Shown here piece after piece: positions 1 to 9,427 of a stretch of 64,000 nucleotides of DNA. Position numbers and translations under genes: made by a program. The DNA is from Alkalihalobacillus alcalophilus ATCC 27647 = CGMCC 1.3604 (GTDB lineage Bacteria > Bacillota > Bacilli > Bacillales > Bacillaceae_D), in the NCBI RefSeq assembly GCF_000292245.2, contig NZ_ALPT02000007.1:12942-76941 (forward strand), given 5' to 3'. Each line of letters begins with the position of its first letter. The stretch's first letter is position 1. Below the pieces are notes generated by a model that made no database searches, was not told the DNA's origin, and worked only from the letters and a program-made list of their open reading frames with translations.

Positions 1-51
1 CTAAAAACCTCCTCATGTTCGACAAGTTTTCGACAGATGCTGTCACCTGTC

Positions 52-97
52 AAAAAAAGCCCACAACAAAGTCACTTCTATATGACTTGTTGTAGGC
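52..97 (-). terminator. Rho-independent terminator after glpP remnant
   Basis: On the minus strand a near-perfect stem (arms 83-97 and 59-74, GCCTACAACAAGTCA against TGACTTTGTTGTGGGC) is followed directly by seven T. It lies about 50 bases after the stop of the glpP remnant and would end that transcript. Confidence 0.85.
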
Positions 98-147
98 TTC
101 TCATCAGATCTCCGGCCCTATATTAAGTTATATTCACAAGATCGAAA

Positions 148-524
148 TTATATTTCTAAGTCCCAAAGTTCTGTATTCCCTCCAGAAACAGCTAATGAGC
201 CTGCTTCTAGTGCTCTCATCACTTCTTCTTTGTCTGAAATTAATCCACCTGCGATAATAGGAAGATCTGAGCGTTCCGTCAAATCCTCAATCACCTTTGG
301 AATCACACCTGGTAACACCTCAATCGCATCAGGTCTACTCGCAGCTATCATGGACATCGATTTATTAATAGCACTACTGTCAATTAAAAAAGTACGCTGT
401 ATCGATAAGAGCCCTTCTGCTCGAGCAATTTTAATTAATTGATTTTTAGTGGTGATAATCCCATGTGGTTTGATTCTTCTCGCTAAATATTGAATACCAT
501 CTTTATTGCTAGCTAGACCTCCAT
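148..524 (-). pseudogene. glpP: 5'-truncated glycerol uptake operon antiterminator GlpP
   Basis: Reading leftwards from 524, one open frame gives roughly the C-terminal two thirds of a GlpP family protein. Recognisable blocks are GGLASNKDGIQYLARRIKP, FLIDSSAINKS, EVLPGVIPKVIEDL and IIAGGLISDKEEV. GlpP is an RNA-binding antiterminator that, with glycerol-3-phosphate, allows glp gene expression. The N-terminal third (around LHADL) is missing because the frame stops abruptly at the end of a TnpB element at 525. The missing part is not found on the other side of that element, so this is not a clean insertion: a deletion or rearrangement went with it. A terminator follows. A native start is absent, so the fragment is probably non-functional. 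Family assignment is confident; the cause of truncation is inferred. Confidence 0.8.
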
Positions 525-673
525 TGAACTACTCCCGCTTATCGACCTTGCGGTCTGATTGAAGTGGGAGATTCTTGGGAACAGAGCATACTTGCCAGCG
601 GATTTCTTTGCCAACAGAGGTTTCTCTTATAGACCAAGCTATCCCCGTCGATTCCTACGGTTCTATATATTGT
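525..673 (-). ncRNA. Predicted omega (re)RNA region of TnpB copy 1
   Basis: The roughly 150 bases between the tnpB stop and the element end are conserved in copies 2 and 3. They finish in a hairpin just before the terminal GAGTAGTTCA on the minus strand. In characterised TnpB systems this region is the guide-RNA scaffold, and the host sequence beyond the end becomes the guide. Here the adjoining host bases (minus strand ATGGAGGTCTAGCTAG) lie in glpP. Presence of the RNA is inferred from family knowledge. Confidence 0.6.
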
Positions 674-1817
674 TTAAGCCAAGTCGAGGGTTCTTACCCC
701 TTCGGCTAGAATGTTTTTGCTGGCATTGATATCTCGATCGTGATGTTTATGGCAAATAGGACACGTCCAATCCCTTATTTCAAGAGATTTCTTGCCCTCT
801 TGATGTCCACATTCGGAACAGATTTGACTAGATGGAAACCACCTGCTTATTTTCACAATGGTTTTCCCGTACCATTTCGCTTTGTATTCTAATTTTGATA
901 CAAAGGCAGACCAGGATACATCCGAGATCGATTTGGCTAATTTATGATTGCGTAACATTCCTTTGGTGTTCAAATCTTCGATACAGATCACATCGTGGTT
1001 TTTGATGATGTCTGTACTTAGTTTGTGAAGGAAATCGTCACGTTGGTTCCTGACTCTTTCGTACAATCTAGCCACTTTGCGTTTTTGCTTCTGATAGTTT
1101 TGGGCATCAAATAGATGAATACCCTTATTTTTGGCCTGTAACGCACGTCTTGAAAGTTTTCGCTGTTCACGTCTTAATTTCTTTTCCATTTTGGCTGTGA
1201 ACGTATGATTGTCCACCTTGTGACCATCCGAAAAAACCGCAAAGTCCGTGATGCCTAAATCTATACCAATAGATGAATCCGTTTTCTTCAAGGGCTGTAC
1301 GTCTGTTTCGACTAGAATGGATACAAAGAACTTTCCGCTTGGATTTCGTCTGACTGTAGCGTTTAGAATACGCCCTTCAACCTCACGACTTTTAGCGAAC
1401 TTCACTAGCCCAAGTTTAGGCAACTTGATTTTGTTGTCTACTATGGCAATGTTGCTATTTGTTTCTTTCGTGGTGTAGGATTGTACCTGATTCTTTTTTG
1501 ATTTGAAGCGTGGCACTTTATTTTGTTTCTTGAAGAATCGAGTATAGGAATCAGCAAGGTTTTTTCAGGGAGGATTGAAGGGCAATGCTATCCACTTCTT
1601 TTAGCCATACGAATTCCTTTTTTAGTTGCGTTAATTGGGCCGAACAAGAAGAATACGTTAACCCTTTGCCTGTTTCTTTGTATGTATCGTTCCATTTCCC
1701 TAAAAAGCGATTGAATACGAAACGAGAACAGCCGATGGTTTTGGCAATCAGGGTTTCTTGTTCTTTGGTTGGGTAAAGACGAAATTTGTACGCTTTGTTG
1801 ATGAGCATTGTTTTCAC
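674..1817 (-). pseudogene. tnpB: TnpB RNA-guided nuclease, frameshifted (copy 1)
   Basis: Two frames together make a TnpB of about 380 aa. The first starts MKTMLINKAYKFRLYPT at 1817, and the second carries GIDLGITDFAVF (RuvC I), ICIEDLNTKGML (RuvC II glutamate), a zinc ribbon CSECGH...CPICHKHH and DRDINASKN (RuvC III). They are separated by one extra T in a T-run near 1560-1565, where copy 3 has one T fewer. All catalytic residues are present, so the frameshift is the only visible lesion. It could be a real inactivation or a homopolymer sequencing error. TnpB is the ancestor-like relative of Cas12 and cuts DNA guided by the RNA from the element's end, favouring retention of the element. Confidence 0.85.
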
Positions 1818-1971
1818 CTCAGATAGGAATGTATGTTCTTATTATACCCTAACAAGAATCTCTTTGGCTACCGCCAACCGACATTCATCTCCCCCTTATC
1901 GTTGGGCTTCTCCCTTCACACGATTGAAGATGGAGTCTTCTGTCGGGAAGTGATAAAATTACTCACACCCA

Positions 1972-2357
1972 CTAGTTTCATTACTTATCCTTGTTTATTC
2001 GCACCATAATTTCTGCAATTCTAGAATTTCATTACCTATTCCGATTAATTCGCACCCTAATTCAGGAAATTCCACTTTTTCATTACTTATCCTAGCTTTT
2101 TCGTACCCTAATTTCTGCTAATCTCGAATTTCATTACCTATTCCGATTAATTCGCACCCTAATTCAGGAAATTCCACTTTTTCATTACTTATCACCGGTT
2201 TTTCGCAACCTAATCCTCCCAATCTCAAAGTTTCATTACTTATCATCAGTTTTTCGTACCCTAATTTCTGCTAATCTCGATTTTCATTACCTATCATTAG
2301 TTTTTCGTACCCTAATCCTCCCAATCTCAAAGTTTCATTACTTATCCTAGCTTTTTA
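1972..2357. repeat. Tandem array of about 51-bp degenerate repeats, left of subtilase
   Basis: Seven to eight units of about 50-52 bases share the core TTTCATTACTTATC...TTTTTCGTACCCTAATT. Two unit subtypes alternate: one ends CTGCTAATCT and the other CAGGAAATTC or CCTCCCAATCT. The same family recurs at 7731-8205 on the other side of the protease gene. There are no unique spacers between units, so this is not a CRISPR array. Confidence 0.85.
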
Positions 2358-2390
2358 ATAATTCCAAGTACCTGCCCCCATCCTAGATCG

Positions 2391-2423
2391 TCAAAAAAGC
2401 ACCCTCAAGCTGAGGATGCTTTT
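2391..2423. terminator. Bidirectional terminator after the subtilase gene
   Basis: The stem AAGCACCCTC / GAGGATGCTT is flanked by A-rich and T-rich runs on both sides. It sits 38 bases past the protease stop. The same hairpin (AAGCATCCTC...GAGGATGCTTTTCG) recurs inside the dispersed palindromes at about 17.83, 21.05, 23.65, 30.92 and 35.94 kb. Confidence 0.8.
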
Positions 2424-2460
2424 CGTTTAATTTTTAGTTTTATCACTAAGGTTTCGAACT

Positions 2461-5400
2461 TTAAGCTCTTCTTCTAGTGCGAACGCTCATTGCTAGTGCA
2501 CCTATTAATAAGAGCGTCACACCTAGTGCTATTAGATTATAAGTGTTCGTGGCTGTGTCAGGTAATTTTTTATCTGAACCTGATCCAGAAACGTCTTTAC
2601 CTGTTTCTTTATCCTTCACATTAGAATCTTTATCTTTTGGAGCTTCTTTCGTTGGAGATTCAGTTTTCGGATCTTCTTTGACTGGATCTTCCTTATCCGG
2701 ATCTTCCTTACTTGGATCTTCTTTCACTGGATCTTCTTTATCCGGATCTTCTGTTACCGGATCTTCTTCTACTTCCTTAATATTGTTAATCGTAATAGAT
2801 TGAACGACTTCAAAACCTAAAGCGTCTTTCAAGTAAACAGTGTAGGTTCCATTCTCTGTTACTTGGAATGCTTTTGTTTCTAAGTCAATGTCTTGACCTG
2901 CTTCGGCAAAGTCTGAAACGGTAAGTTCACCTGATAACCATTTTAATGCTTCGACATCAGCGTCTGTTTCTACCGTTACCGTGATTGGTCCTTCTGTTGG
3001 TTCAACAGTAGATGGAATTAATGTTAGCTCTGGCTCTACTGCTGGTTCTGTAATATTGTCTACTTCAATCACTTGAACGGCTTCAACGTCAGCACTGTTT
3101 TTCACATAGACTGTGTATGTTCCATTTTCACTTACTTCGAAGGATTTCTCAGCTAGATCAATGGTATGGCCAGCCTCTGCAAAATCTGCCACTTCTTTTT
3201 CACCTTGTAACCATTTCATCGCGACAAGATCGAGTTCACTATCAGTATCAACCGTAATCGTAATCGGTCCTTCTGTTGGGTCTGTTGTTGAAGGAGTTAA
3301 CGTCACTTCTACAGGTGCCAAATTAGGATCGATAATGTTCGTAATCGTAATCGTTTGGACTTCTTCTACGTCTAAGTCATTTTTTACATAGACGGTATAC
3401 GTCCCATTTTCAGTTACATCAAACGACTTCGCATCTAAGTCGACTTCATTTCCTGCTTCTGCAAAGTCCAGCACTTCTTTTTCACCTTGAAGCCATTTAA
3501 TTGAAACTAATTCTGCTTCTGTGTTTGTATCAACCGTAATCGTTACGGGACCTTCTGTCAGTTCCTTTGTCGAAGCGGTTAAATCAATTGAAAAGCTCTC
3601 TTGATTTGGCTCTGTAATATTTTCGACCGTAATCGTTTGAACCGCTTGAACTCCTAAGCTGTTTTCTACAAAAACTGTGTAAGTTCCGTTTGCCGTCACT
3701 TCGAATGAACTCTCCTCAAGAGAAATGTTCTCTCCTTCATGAGCAAAATCTTCAACGGTTTTCTCACCTAATAACCATTTCATGGCGACTAATTCAGCCG
3801 TACTGTCAGTTTCAACAGTTACCGTTAATGGTCCTTCTGTTGGTTCAACAGTAGATGGTGTTAACGTGACAGCTACCGGCTCTTGTGCCTCCGTAATATT
3901 GTCAACGACTATTACTTTGACCGCTTCTACCTCTTGCTCATTTTTAGCATAAACCGTATAAGCTCCATTTTCGCTTACTTCAAACGATTTTGCGTCAAAA
4001 TCAATGGCATTTCCAGCTTCTGCAAAATCTCCCGCTGTCTTTTCACCTTGCAACCATTTTAATTCTGTCAAATCGACTACACTATCGGTTTCAATTGAAA
4101 TCGTCACGGGACCTTCTGTTGGTTCTGTAGTTGAAGGAGTTAAGGTAACCGTAAAGTCCTCTACCACTTCTTCCTCTTCTTCTTTTACATTAAAAGTGAT
4201 GATTTCTTCGGTACTATTTTCACCAGCATCATAAACCGTTAACGTTAATTGTTTTTCACCTGGTGTTAAATCGGTAAGTGGAATCGCAAATGTACCATCT
4301 CGTTCTAAAGCAAGCGTTCCGTTCCCTTCATCATTTCCGGCTCCATCTGCTAATTCGTAAGTCACCGTTATCATGTCATTCACGTCATAAGGGATGCCAT
4401 GCATGCCCCAATCAATGTTATTTCCGAAATCAACAAACTTATCCAAAACCGTACCTGTTAGCTCATATTCCGTTCCTTCGATTTCTTCGTCGACCGTATC
4501 AAAGACAACTTCAGGTGAAGAGGCTTTGACAAATAAGGGGCCATCCCACGCTAATAGATCTGGTGCTCCCGATGAATACTGATTGAAATCAACTGTATAG
4601 ACTCCATCTGGAATTGGTTTTAACTCTTCATCTTCCCAGTCATAGAATGTCCCATTAATCGGAAGTGTCCATGCCCCAGCTGAAATATTTCCACTCGCTA
4701 AGTAACCAATATACCCATCACCATATGGACCACCTTGAGGGTTTGCTAAATCCCATACTTCAATAATCATGGCTGGGTGCTCATTGTACAGTTCAAATTC
4801 AAGAGAGGTCGTATCTCGTTTCCCATCTCCATTTGGTGAAATCACATCATCTACTAGCTCATAATAAGCGATACCTGTTGGGCCTTGTTCTGTAGAAAAT
4901 TCTGCTGCAAATGGAAGAAGTAACTCAGTTGTGTCACTTTTTAAGTGAATATAGCCGAGAAGTTCATTGCCTGCAGCTCCTTCTCCACTTGGAACGTTTA
5001 ACGTAACCGTAAGCAAATGCTCATCCGATAAAGTAAAGGAATTGGCATCGACCGTTACGTTCGCTCCAGCCATATCGCCTGTCCCATTTTTTGTCACTTC
5101 AACAGATACATCAAATTCACTCTCTGTACTTACTAAATTTTTGACATAAATTTCTCTCGTGACGGTTCTTTCATTTTCAGGGTCTGGTTCCACTTTTCCA
5201 AATGTGACTGTCCCCTTAATGTTATCGTGTTCTTCATCTTGAAATTCAGTCGTCCCTAGGGAATAAGCCAAAGCATTCGTAGTGGCTGCTTTTACCGGTT
5301 GAACGAGACCTGGCCCTTGGGCGAAGACATCAAATCTAGTTGTATCTAATTGTTTTGCCGTATTCGAAATAGCTACCTTAATATCAAAAGGCGTCCAATC

Positions 5401-7275
5401 TGGATTTTTCTGTTTCAATAAGGCGGCAATCGCTGCTACGTGCGGGGTAGCCATACTCGTACCCGTTGCTCGGTTGTAAGCATTCGTATAATCAGCTTCC
5501 GGATAATCTCTTTCGTATGCAGGGATAGCCGACATAATATTCGTTCCAGGAGCTACAACATCTGGTTTAATGTCAAAATCAGGTGTTGAAGGTCCACGAG
5601 AACTAGACGAATTAATCTCATCTCCTGATGTTGTACTCTCTGTATAAGAACCAAAAGTGACGGTTCCTGTTTGCGAGTCCGTTTCAGTAATTGCCTCCCT
5701 TAAGGCCTTTCCTTCAGCTGTCGACATATCAAACGTAGGGATAAACTCCAATGAAGTACTTAAAAAAGCGCGTACTGGACCTTCTCCCTCTATATTGTTA
5801 TGAATAAGCGCTGCCACTGCACCGGCTTCTTTAGCTGCTGCAATTTTCTCTACAAACGGAATCTCTCCACGAGAAATAAGGGCGACTTTCCCTTCTACAT
5901 CTTTTCCTTCAAAATCAGCTGCATTACCGATGCCATCAATAGCGACGACCTCGTAAGTTCCTGTTAATGAATCTCTTGGATCATCACCATATGTCCAACC
6001 AAACATAGGCAGTTCACTCGTTTGGCTGTAATCTCCAGCTCCAACGGTTACTTCACCTTGTAATAATGTTTCTGGAACAGTTGAATTTCCAACCGATATT
6101 GCAAAAGCCGCAGAGGCTGGGCTGCCGATTGTTCCACGATTTGGACCGCTGTTTCCTGTTGCAACGACCGCTGTCACACCAGCTAAAGCCGCATTGTTAA
6201 CGGCAATCGACCCTGGTGCCGTTTGACTACTATCAGCACCACCTAATGATAGATTGATAATATCCATTCCTTCTTCTACTGATTTATCAATCGCTGCGAT
6301 AATACCAGAAGTGGCACCACTTCCATATGCCCCTAACACACGGTAAGCATATAGTTCAATTTTAGGAGCAATTCCCGTAATCCCGTAACTATTATTCCCT
6401 TGAGCCGCAATCGTACCAGCTACATGGGTCCCGTGAGAAGTATAAAAAGAACCACCATTCGAGTTATACTCTGGTCGATGATCAGGACGATCTAATGGTG
6501 ATGTCTCATAAGGATCATCATCTGCTCTTTCACGGGCATAATCATTACCTGTATGTGGGACAAAATTATAACCACCTTTATAAACACCCTCAAATTCTGG
6601 GTGATGGTAGTCGATTCCGGTATCAAGCACGGCTACTTTTACACCTTGCCCTTCATACCCCATATCCCAAAGCGTTGGTACTTCTAAATGAGGAGTACTA
6701 TCACTCATCTGTGCCTCTACTGTTTCATCTCCACCTATCACTTCTAATGCGTGCACTTCATAATCAGGCTGTACACTTACGACGCCCTCAGCTTCTAAAA
6801 GAGTTTCTAATTCATCCGCCTTCACCTTCATGGACATCCCATTAAAAGTCTGGTTATATGTAAACTCTTTTTTATAGTCTACTTTCTTTTTGGCTAATTC
6901 TTTTTCAAATGAATCCTGTTGAGCTTCCACTTTATTCTTAACACTTGCAGATTGAGCAACTGTGAAGACTTCTCCTTCAACTTCTTTTTTTCCCTGCTCT
7001 AGTGCGACTGGAGGCTCCGATAATTGAACAATAACCGCAACTTCCTTGTCCCCACTTAAGTCCTTTAGTTCAGGGTGTAACTTAGGTACCTGTGCAAGTA
7101 TATCTTCCTGCTCAGCAATCATTTCTTTCATCTGCAAAATGCTTTCGTCAACACCTACAAATTCCCGAGCATCTCGATCAACATTTGCTGATACTATAAT
7201 AGGGTTTAAAACCGTTAATAATAGAGTAAAGATTAAAAAACTACTAAATAGTTTACTAAACTTCTTTTTCGACAA
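2461..7275 (-). CDS. Cell-wall-anchored S8 subtilisin-like protease, Vpr-type, with five Ig-like repeats
   Basis: A secreted serine protease of 1604 aa is predicted. The chosen start is TTG at 7275 (then SKKKFSKLF), preceded by AGGGGG; the longer frame lacks a ribosome site. Order of parts: signal peptide (about 1-33), I9-type propeptide, S8 catalytic domain with Asp218 (VLDTGID), His281 (SHGTHVAGT) and Ser607 (GTSMATPHVAA), an inserted PA domain, Fn3-like and FlgD-like regions (SPNGDGKRDTT), and five related modules of about 85-90 aa each beginning like TPSTTEPTEGP. Then come a DP-K-E-DP linker, the sorting signal LPDTA at 1571, a membrane helix and an RTRRR tail. LPDTA suggests a class D type sortase. 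The gene is monocistronic, ends at a bidirectional terminator and is bracketed by two arrays of the same 51-bp repeat. Substrate is unknown. Confidence 0.92.
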   Translation of the reverse strand: MSKKKFSKLFSSFLIFTLLLTVLNPIIVSANVDRDAREFVGVDESILQMKEMIAEQEDILAQVPKLHPELKDLSGDKEVAVIVQLSEPPVALEQGKKEVEGEVFTVAQSASVKNKVEAQQDSFEKELAKKKVDYKKEFTYNQTFNGMSMKVKADELETLLEAEGVVSVQPDYEVHALEVIGGDETVEAQMSDSTPHLEVPTLWDMGYEGQGVKVAVLDTGIDYHHPEFEGVYKGGYNFVPHTGNDYARERADDDPYETSPLDRPDHRPEYNSNGGSFYTSHGTHVAGTIAAQGNNSYGITGIAPKIELYAYRVLGAYGSGATSGIIAAIDKSVEEGMDIINLSLGGADSSQTAPGSIAVNNAALAGVTAVVATGNSGPNRGTIGSPASAAFAISVGNSTVPETLLQGEVTVGAGDYSQTSELPMFGWTYGDDPRDSLTGTYEVVAIDGIGNAADFEGKDVEGKVALISRGEIPFVEKIAAAKEAGAVAALIHNNIEGEGPVRAFLSTSLEFIPTFDMSTAEGKALREAITETDSQTGTVTFGSYTESTTSGDEINSSSSRGPSTPDFDIKPDVVAPGTNIMSAIPAYERDYPEADYTNAYNRATGTSMATPHVAAIAALLKQKNPDWTPFDIKVAISNTAKQLDTTRFDVFAQGPGLVQPVKAATTNALAYSLGTTEFQDEEHDNIKGTVTFGKVEPDPENERTVTREIYVKNLVSTESEFDVSVEVTKNGTGDMAGANVTVDANSFTLSDEHLLTVTLNVPSGEGAAGNELLGYIHLKSDTTELLLPFAAEFSTEQGPTGIAYYELVDDVISPNGDGKRDTTSLEFELYNEHPAMIIEVWDLANPQGGPYGDGYIGYLASGNISAGAWTLPINGTFYDWEDEELKPIPDGVYTVDFNQYSSGAPDLLAWDGPLFVKASSPEVVFDTVDEEIEGTEYELTGTVLDKFVDFGNNIDWGMHGIPYDVNDMITVTYELADGAGNDEGNGTLALERDGTFAIPLTDLTPGEKQLTLTVYDAGENSTEEIITFNVKEEEEEVVEDFTVTLTPSTTEPTEGPVTISIETDSVVDLTELKWLQGEKTAGDFAEAGNAIDFDAKSFEVSENGAYTVYAKNEQEVEAVKVIVVDNITEAQEPVAVTLTPSTVEPTEGPLTVTVETDSTAELVAMKWLLGEKTVEDFAHEGENISLEESSFEVTANGTYTVFVENSLGVQAVQTITVENITEPNQESFSIDLTASTKELTEGPVTITVDTNTEAELVSIKWLQGEKEVLDFAEAGNEVDLDAKSFDVTENGTYTVYVKNDLDVEEVQTITITNIIDPNLAPVEVTLTPSTTDPTEGPITITVDTDSELDLVAMKWLQGEKEVADFAEAGHTIDLAEKSFEVSENGTYTVYVKNSADVEAVQVIEVDNITEPAVEPELTLIPSTVEPTEGPITVTVETDADVEALKWLSGELTVSDFAEAGQDIDLETKAFQVTENGTYTVYLKDALGFEVVQSITINNIKEVEEDPVTEDPDKEDPVKEDPSKEDPDKEDPVKEDPKTESPTKEAPKDKDSNVKDKETGKDVSGSGSDKKLPDTATNTYNLIALGVTLLLIGALAMSVRTRRRA

Positions 7276-7730
7276 AACTCTTCCCCCTCTTAAATATAAA
7301 CTAATGACAAATACTGCTAGTTTTATGCTTTTTCCGACCCCTCCCCTATTTTTATACATTGGTAAAAAATAGAACAATCACATGGTATCATATGGATAAT
7401 ACATGAGTAAATATTTTTTCAGAATACTTATAACCTTTTGATTAAAAAGAAAATAGATACTATTTACCTATTTTCCAATAATAAAGTGACTTACTAATGA
7501 AAGCAGTCAAAGCAGCTTACATAAGAGAATACTATAAAGAACTAGGTTGATAGACTTAGTTCTAGACCGGTGCCTGTCACCTCTCGATTTATGTCGAATA
7601 ATGATCAATTTTAGAGCCACTATGTGAAATTTTGTGAGTTTCTTGTTATTTATGTAAATTTTCATTTGATGATTGGTACTCATATGGTTTTTATTCTAGA
7701 CTGTGGTAAACCATACTTTCATTTAACTAG
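7276..7730. other. Intergenic region upstream of subtilase
   Basis: This AT-rich stretch must hold the protease promoter, but I could not fix a convincing -35/-10 pair. At 7569-7600 it contains a half copy of the dispersed palindrome (GGTGCCTGTCACCTCTCGAT, then TTATGTCGAA). No gene is seen. Confidence 0.5.
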
Positions 7731-8205
7731 CTCGACTTTTTTATTACTTATATCCTATTTTTCGCACCTTAATTTGGCCATTTCGACTTTTTATTACCTA
7801 TCTCCATTTATTCGCACCTTAATTTGGGTAGAGCGACATTCTTATTACTTATCTCCTATTTTTTGCACCGTAATTTGGGTAGAGCGACATTTTTATTACT
7901 TATCTCCTGTTTTTCGCACCTTAATTTGGCTAGGGCGAATTCTTCATTCCTTATCCTCCGTTTTTCGTACCGTATTTTCGACAGCGCAAATTTTTCATTT
8001 CTTATCCTCCGTTTTTCGCACCATATTTGGGCCAGGGAGCCTTTTTCATTCCTTATCCTCCGTTTTTCGTACCGTAATTTGGCTAGGGAGAATTTTTCAT
8101 TCCTTATCCTCCGTTTTTCGTACCCTATTTTCACCAGGGAGAATTTTCATTCCTTATCCTCCATTTTTCGCACCTTAATTTCCTCAGGGCCACTTTTTCA
8201 TTACC
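7731..8205. repeat. Tandem array of 51-bp repeats, right of subtilase
   Basis: Nine to ten units of almost exactly 51 bases, each with ATTCCTTATCCTCCGTTTTTCG followed by a TACCGTAATTTGG-like stretch. Because 51 is a multiple of three, long repetitive reading frames appear on both strands (17-residue units such as RYEKRRIRNEKFSLAKL on the minus strand). I treat these as by-products of the repeat rather than genes. Each unit on the minus strand contains GGAGGATAAGGAATG, which looks like a ribosome site plus start codon. Confidence 0.88.
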
Positions 8206-8233
8206 AATCCCGCTCATCAACACTCTTCACAGC

Positions 8234-8270
8234 AAAAAAAGTTCGACAAGTGCCTGTGCTCACTTGTCGA
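8234..8270 (-). terminator. Terminator after Gfo/Idh/MocA gene
   Basis: On the minus strand the stem AGTTCGACAAGTG / CACTTGTCGAACT is followed by seven T. It is built from the dispersed GTGCCTGT palindrome family and lies about 25 bases past the stop of the oxidoreductase gene. Confidence 0.8.
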
Positions 8271-8292
8271 ACTTGAACTTGTCGAACTTAAA

Positions 8293-9336
8293 TTACCTTT
8301 CGGCTGATTCGATAATTTGCTCGAGTACTTTTTGATTTTGGTAACCATCATAAAATGTCGGTGTTCCTTCTTGTTGATTGCCCTTTACTAAATCGAGAAA
8401 ATCCTGCCATTGCTGTTTTCGATATAGTTCAGGAACTTTCTTCGTTCGAAAGGAGGGGCTTACTTCATTCTCTTCTTTAATACAAAGCTCGATCTCATCA
8501 GGACGTTCACAGTTAATATGAATCGTCCCATAATCACCGTATATCATGACCTCATGTTGGTTCCCCGAGCCAATCGCATTTCTCGATGTTACAAAATTAC
8601 CTAAAACATTATTTTCTAGTATGGCTTGAAAACTCGCATAATCATCGACATCCACTTTTTTCATTTCTCCACTGATTGGGTCTCTTCTTTCATGAATAAA
8701 GGTTCCCATTAATGCCGACACAGAACGAAATTCGCCAATTAAAAATCTAGCACTATCAATCATATGAGCCCCTAGATCCCCTAATGCCCCCGTCCCTGAA
8801 CTCGCTTTATTAAAGCGCCAAGCATAGGGACTTTCAAATAGGGCGGCTCCACCAGACTGTAAATAACGAATATCCACATGACGAATCGTTCCAATTTTAT
8901 TTTCTTTTATTAAATTTCTCGCATAACGAAAAGAGGGAATATAACGGTAACTAAAACCGACCATACACGGGATTGGTTGCTTTTCATATAAAACCGCTAA
9001 TTTCTCTGCTTCTTCAAAGTTTAAAGTAAAGGGCTTTTCTGTCATAAGTGGTTTTTGATAGCGAATACATAATTCAATAACTTTCGCATGCAAGTTATTT
9101 GGCACTACCGAGACAATTGCCTCGACATCTGGATTGGCAATTAAGTCTTCAATCTCTTGAAATCTCTTCTCTGAACCAATTCTCTCTAGTTCCCCAACTT
9201 TATTTAACTGTTCTTGGTTCACATCACAAATAGCAACCAGTTGGAGCTCGTCTATTTCGGAAATAAAATGACGATGTGCATTTGACATGCCTCCAAGACC
9301 AATTAACCCAACTTTTATGACATCATTCTTCTTCAT
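8293..9336 (-). CDS. Gfo/Idh/MocA family NAD(P)-dependent oxidoreductase
   Basis: The 347-aa protein starts MKKNDVIKVGLIGLGGMSNAH, with a Rossmann GLGGM dinucleotide-binding loop near residue 13. EKPFTLNFEEAEKLA, the family's characteristic EKP motif, follows near residue 95. The C-terminal sheet domain carries the usual GALGDLGAHMIDSARFLIG block. The start at 9336 follows GGAGGAA; a longer frame to 9426 only reads through a dispersed repeat. Family members oxidise or epimerise sugars and inositols in the cytoplasm. Gene context (AraC regulator, LplA-type importer) suggests it processes the imported carbohydrate, but the substrate cannot be read from sequence. Confidence 0.88.
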   Translation of the reverse strand: MKKNDVIKVGLIGLGGMSNAHRHFISEIDELQLVAICDVNQEQLNKVGELERIGSEKRFQEIEDLIANPDVEAIVSVVPNNLHAKVIELCIRYQKPLMTEKPFTLNFEEAEKLAVLYEKQPIPCMVGFSYRYIPSFRYARNLIKENKIGTIRHVDIRYLQSGGAALFESPYAWRFNKASSGTGALGDLGAHMIDSARFLIGEFRSVSALMGTFIHERRDPISGEMKKVDVDDYASFQAILENNVLGNFVTSRNAIGSGNQHEVMIYGDYGTIHINCERPDEIELCIKEENEVSPSFRTKKVPELYRKQQWQDFLDLVKGNQQEGTPTFYDGYQNQKVLEQIIESAER

Positions 9337-9365
9337 AACTCTTCCTCCTGTCGACAAATTTCGGG

Positions 9366-9412
9366 TGGTGCCTGTCACCTGTCTAAACATATTTCGACAA
9401 GTGACAGGCACC
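9366..9412. repeat. Dispersed palindromic repeat (GTGCCTGTCAC type)
   Basis: The inverted arms GGTGCCTGTCACCTGTC and GACAAGTGACAGGCACC enclose a short loop. The repeat sits between the AraC regulator and the oxidoreductase, where the RNA would fold into a hairpin within the likely operon. Confidence 0.8.
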
Positions 9413-9427
9413 TCTCCTAACCCCACT

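Larger units (their letters stand above)
525..1957 (-). mobile_element. TnpB-only IS200/IS605 (IS1341-like) element, copy 1
   Basis: The right end begins TGAACTACTC (plus strand) at 525, a terminus shared with copies at 21405, 24810 and 29208. The left end reads, on the minus strand, TTTAT then CACTTCCCGACAG at 1957-1940, shared with 30629 and 27900. No tnpA transposase is present, so movement would need a helper. TTTAT beside the left end is the likely target-adjacent motif (inference). The right flank holds tandem repeats and the left flank is glpP. Confidence 0.85.

Noticed and set aside
2543..6845. Several plus-strand frames inside the subtilase gene
   Set aside because: They mirror the protease codons, lack ribosome sites and resemble no protein.
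1972..8205. CRISPR arrays at the 51-bp repeat clusters
   Set aside because: Units are contiguous and degenerate with no unique spacers of constant length, and no cas genes are nearby.
7624..8276. Long reading frames of 184, 150 and 92 codons over the right 51-bp array
   Set aside because: The period of 51 keeps frames open on both strands. The translations are simple repeats, so they are by-products.
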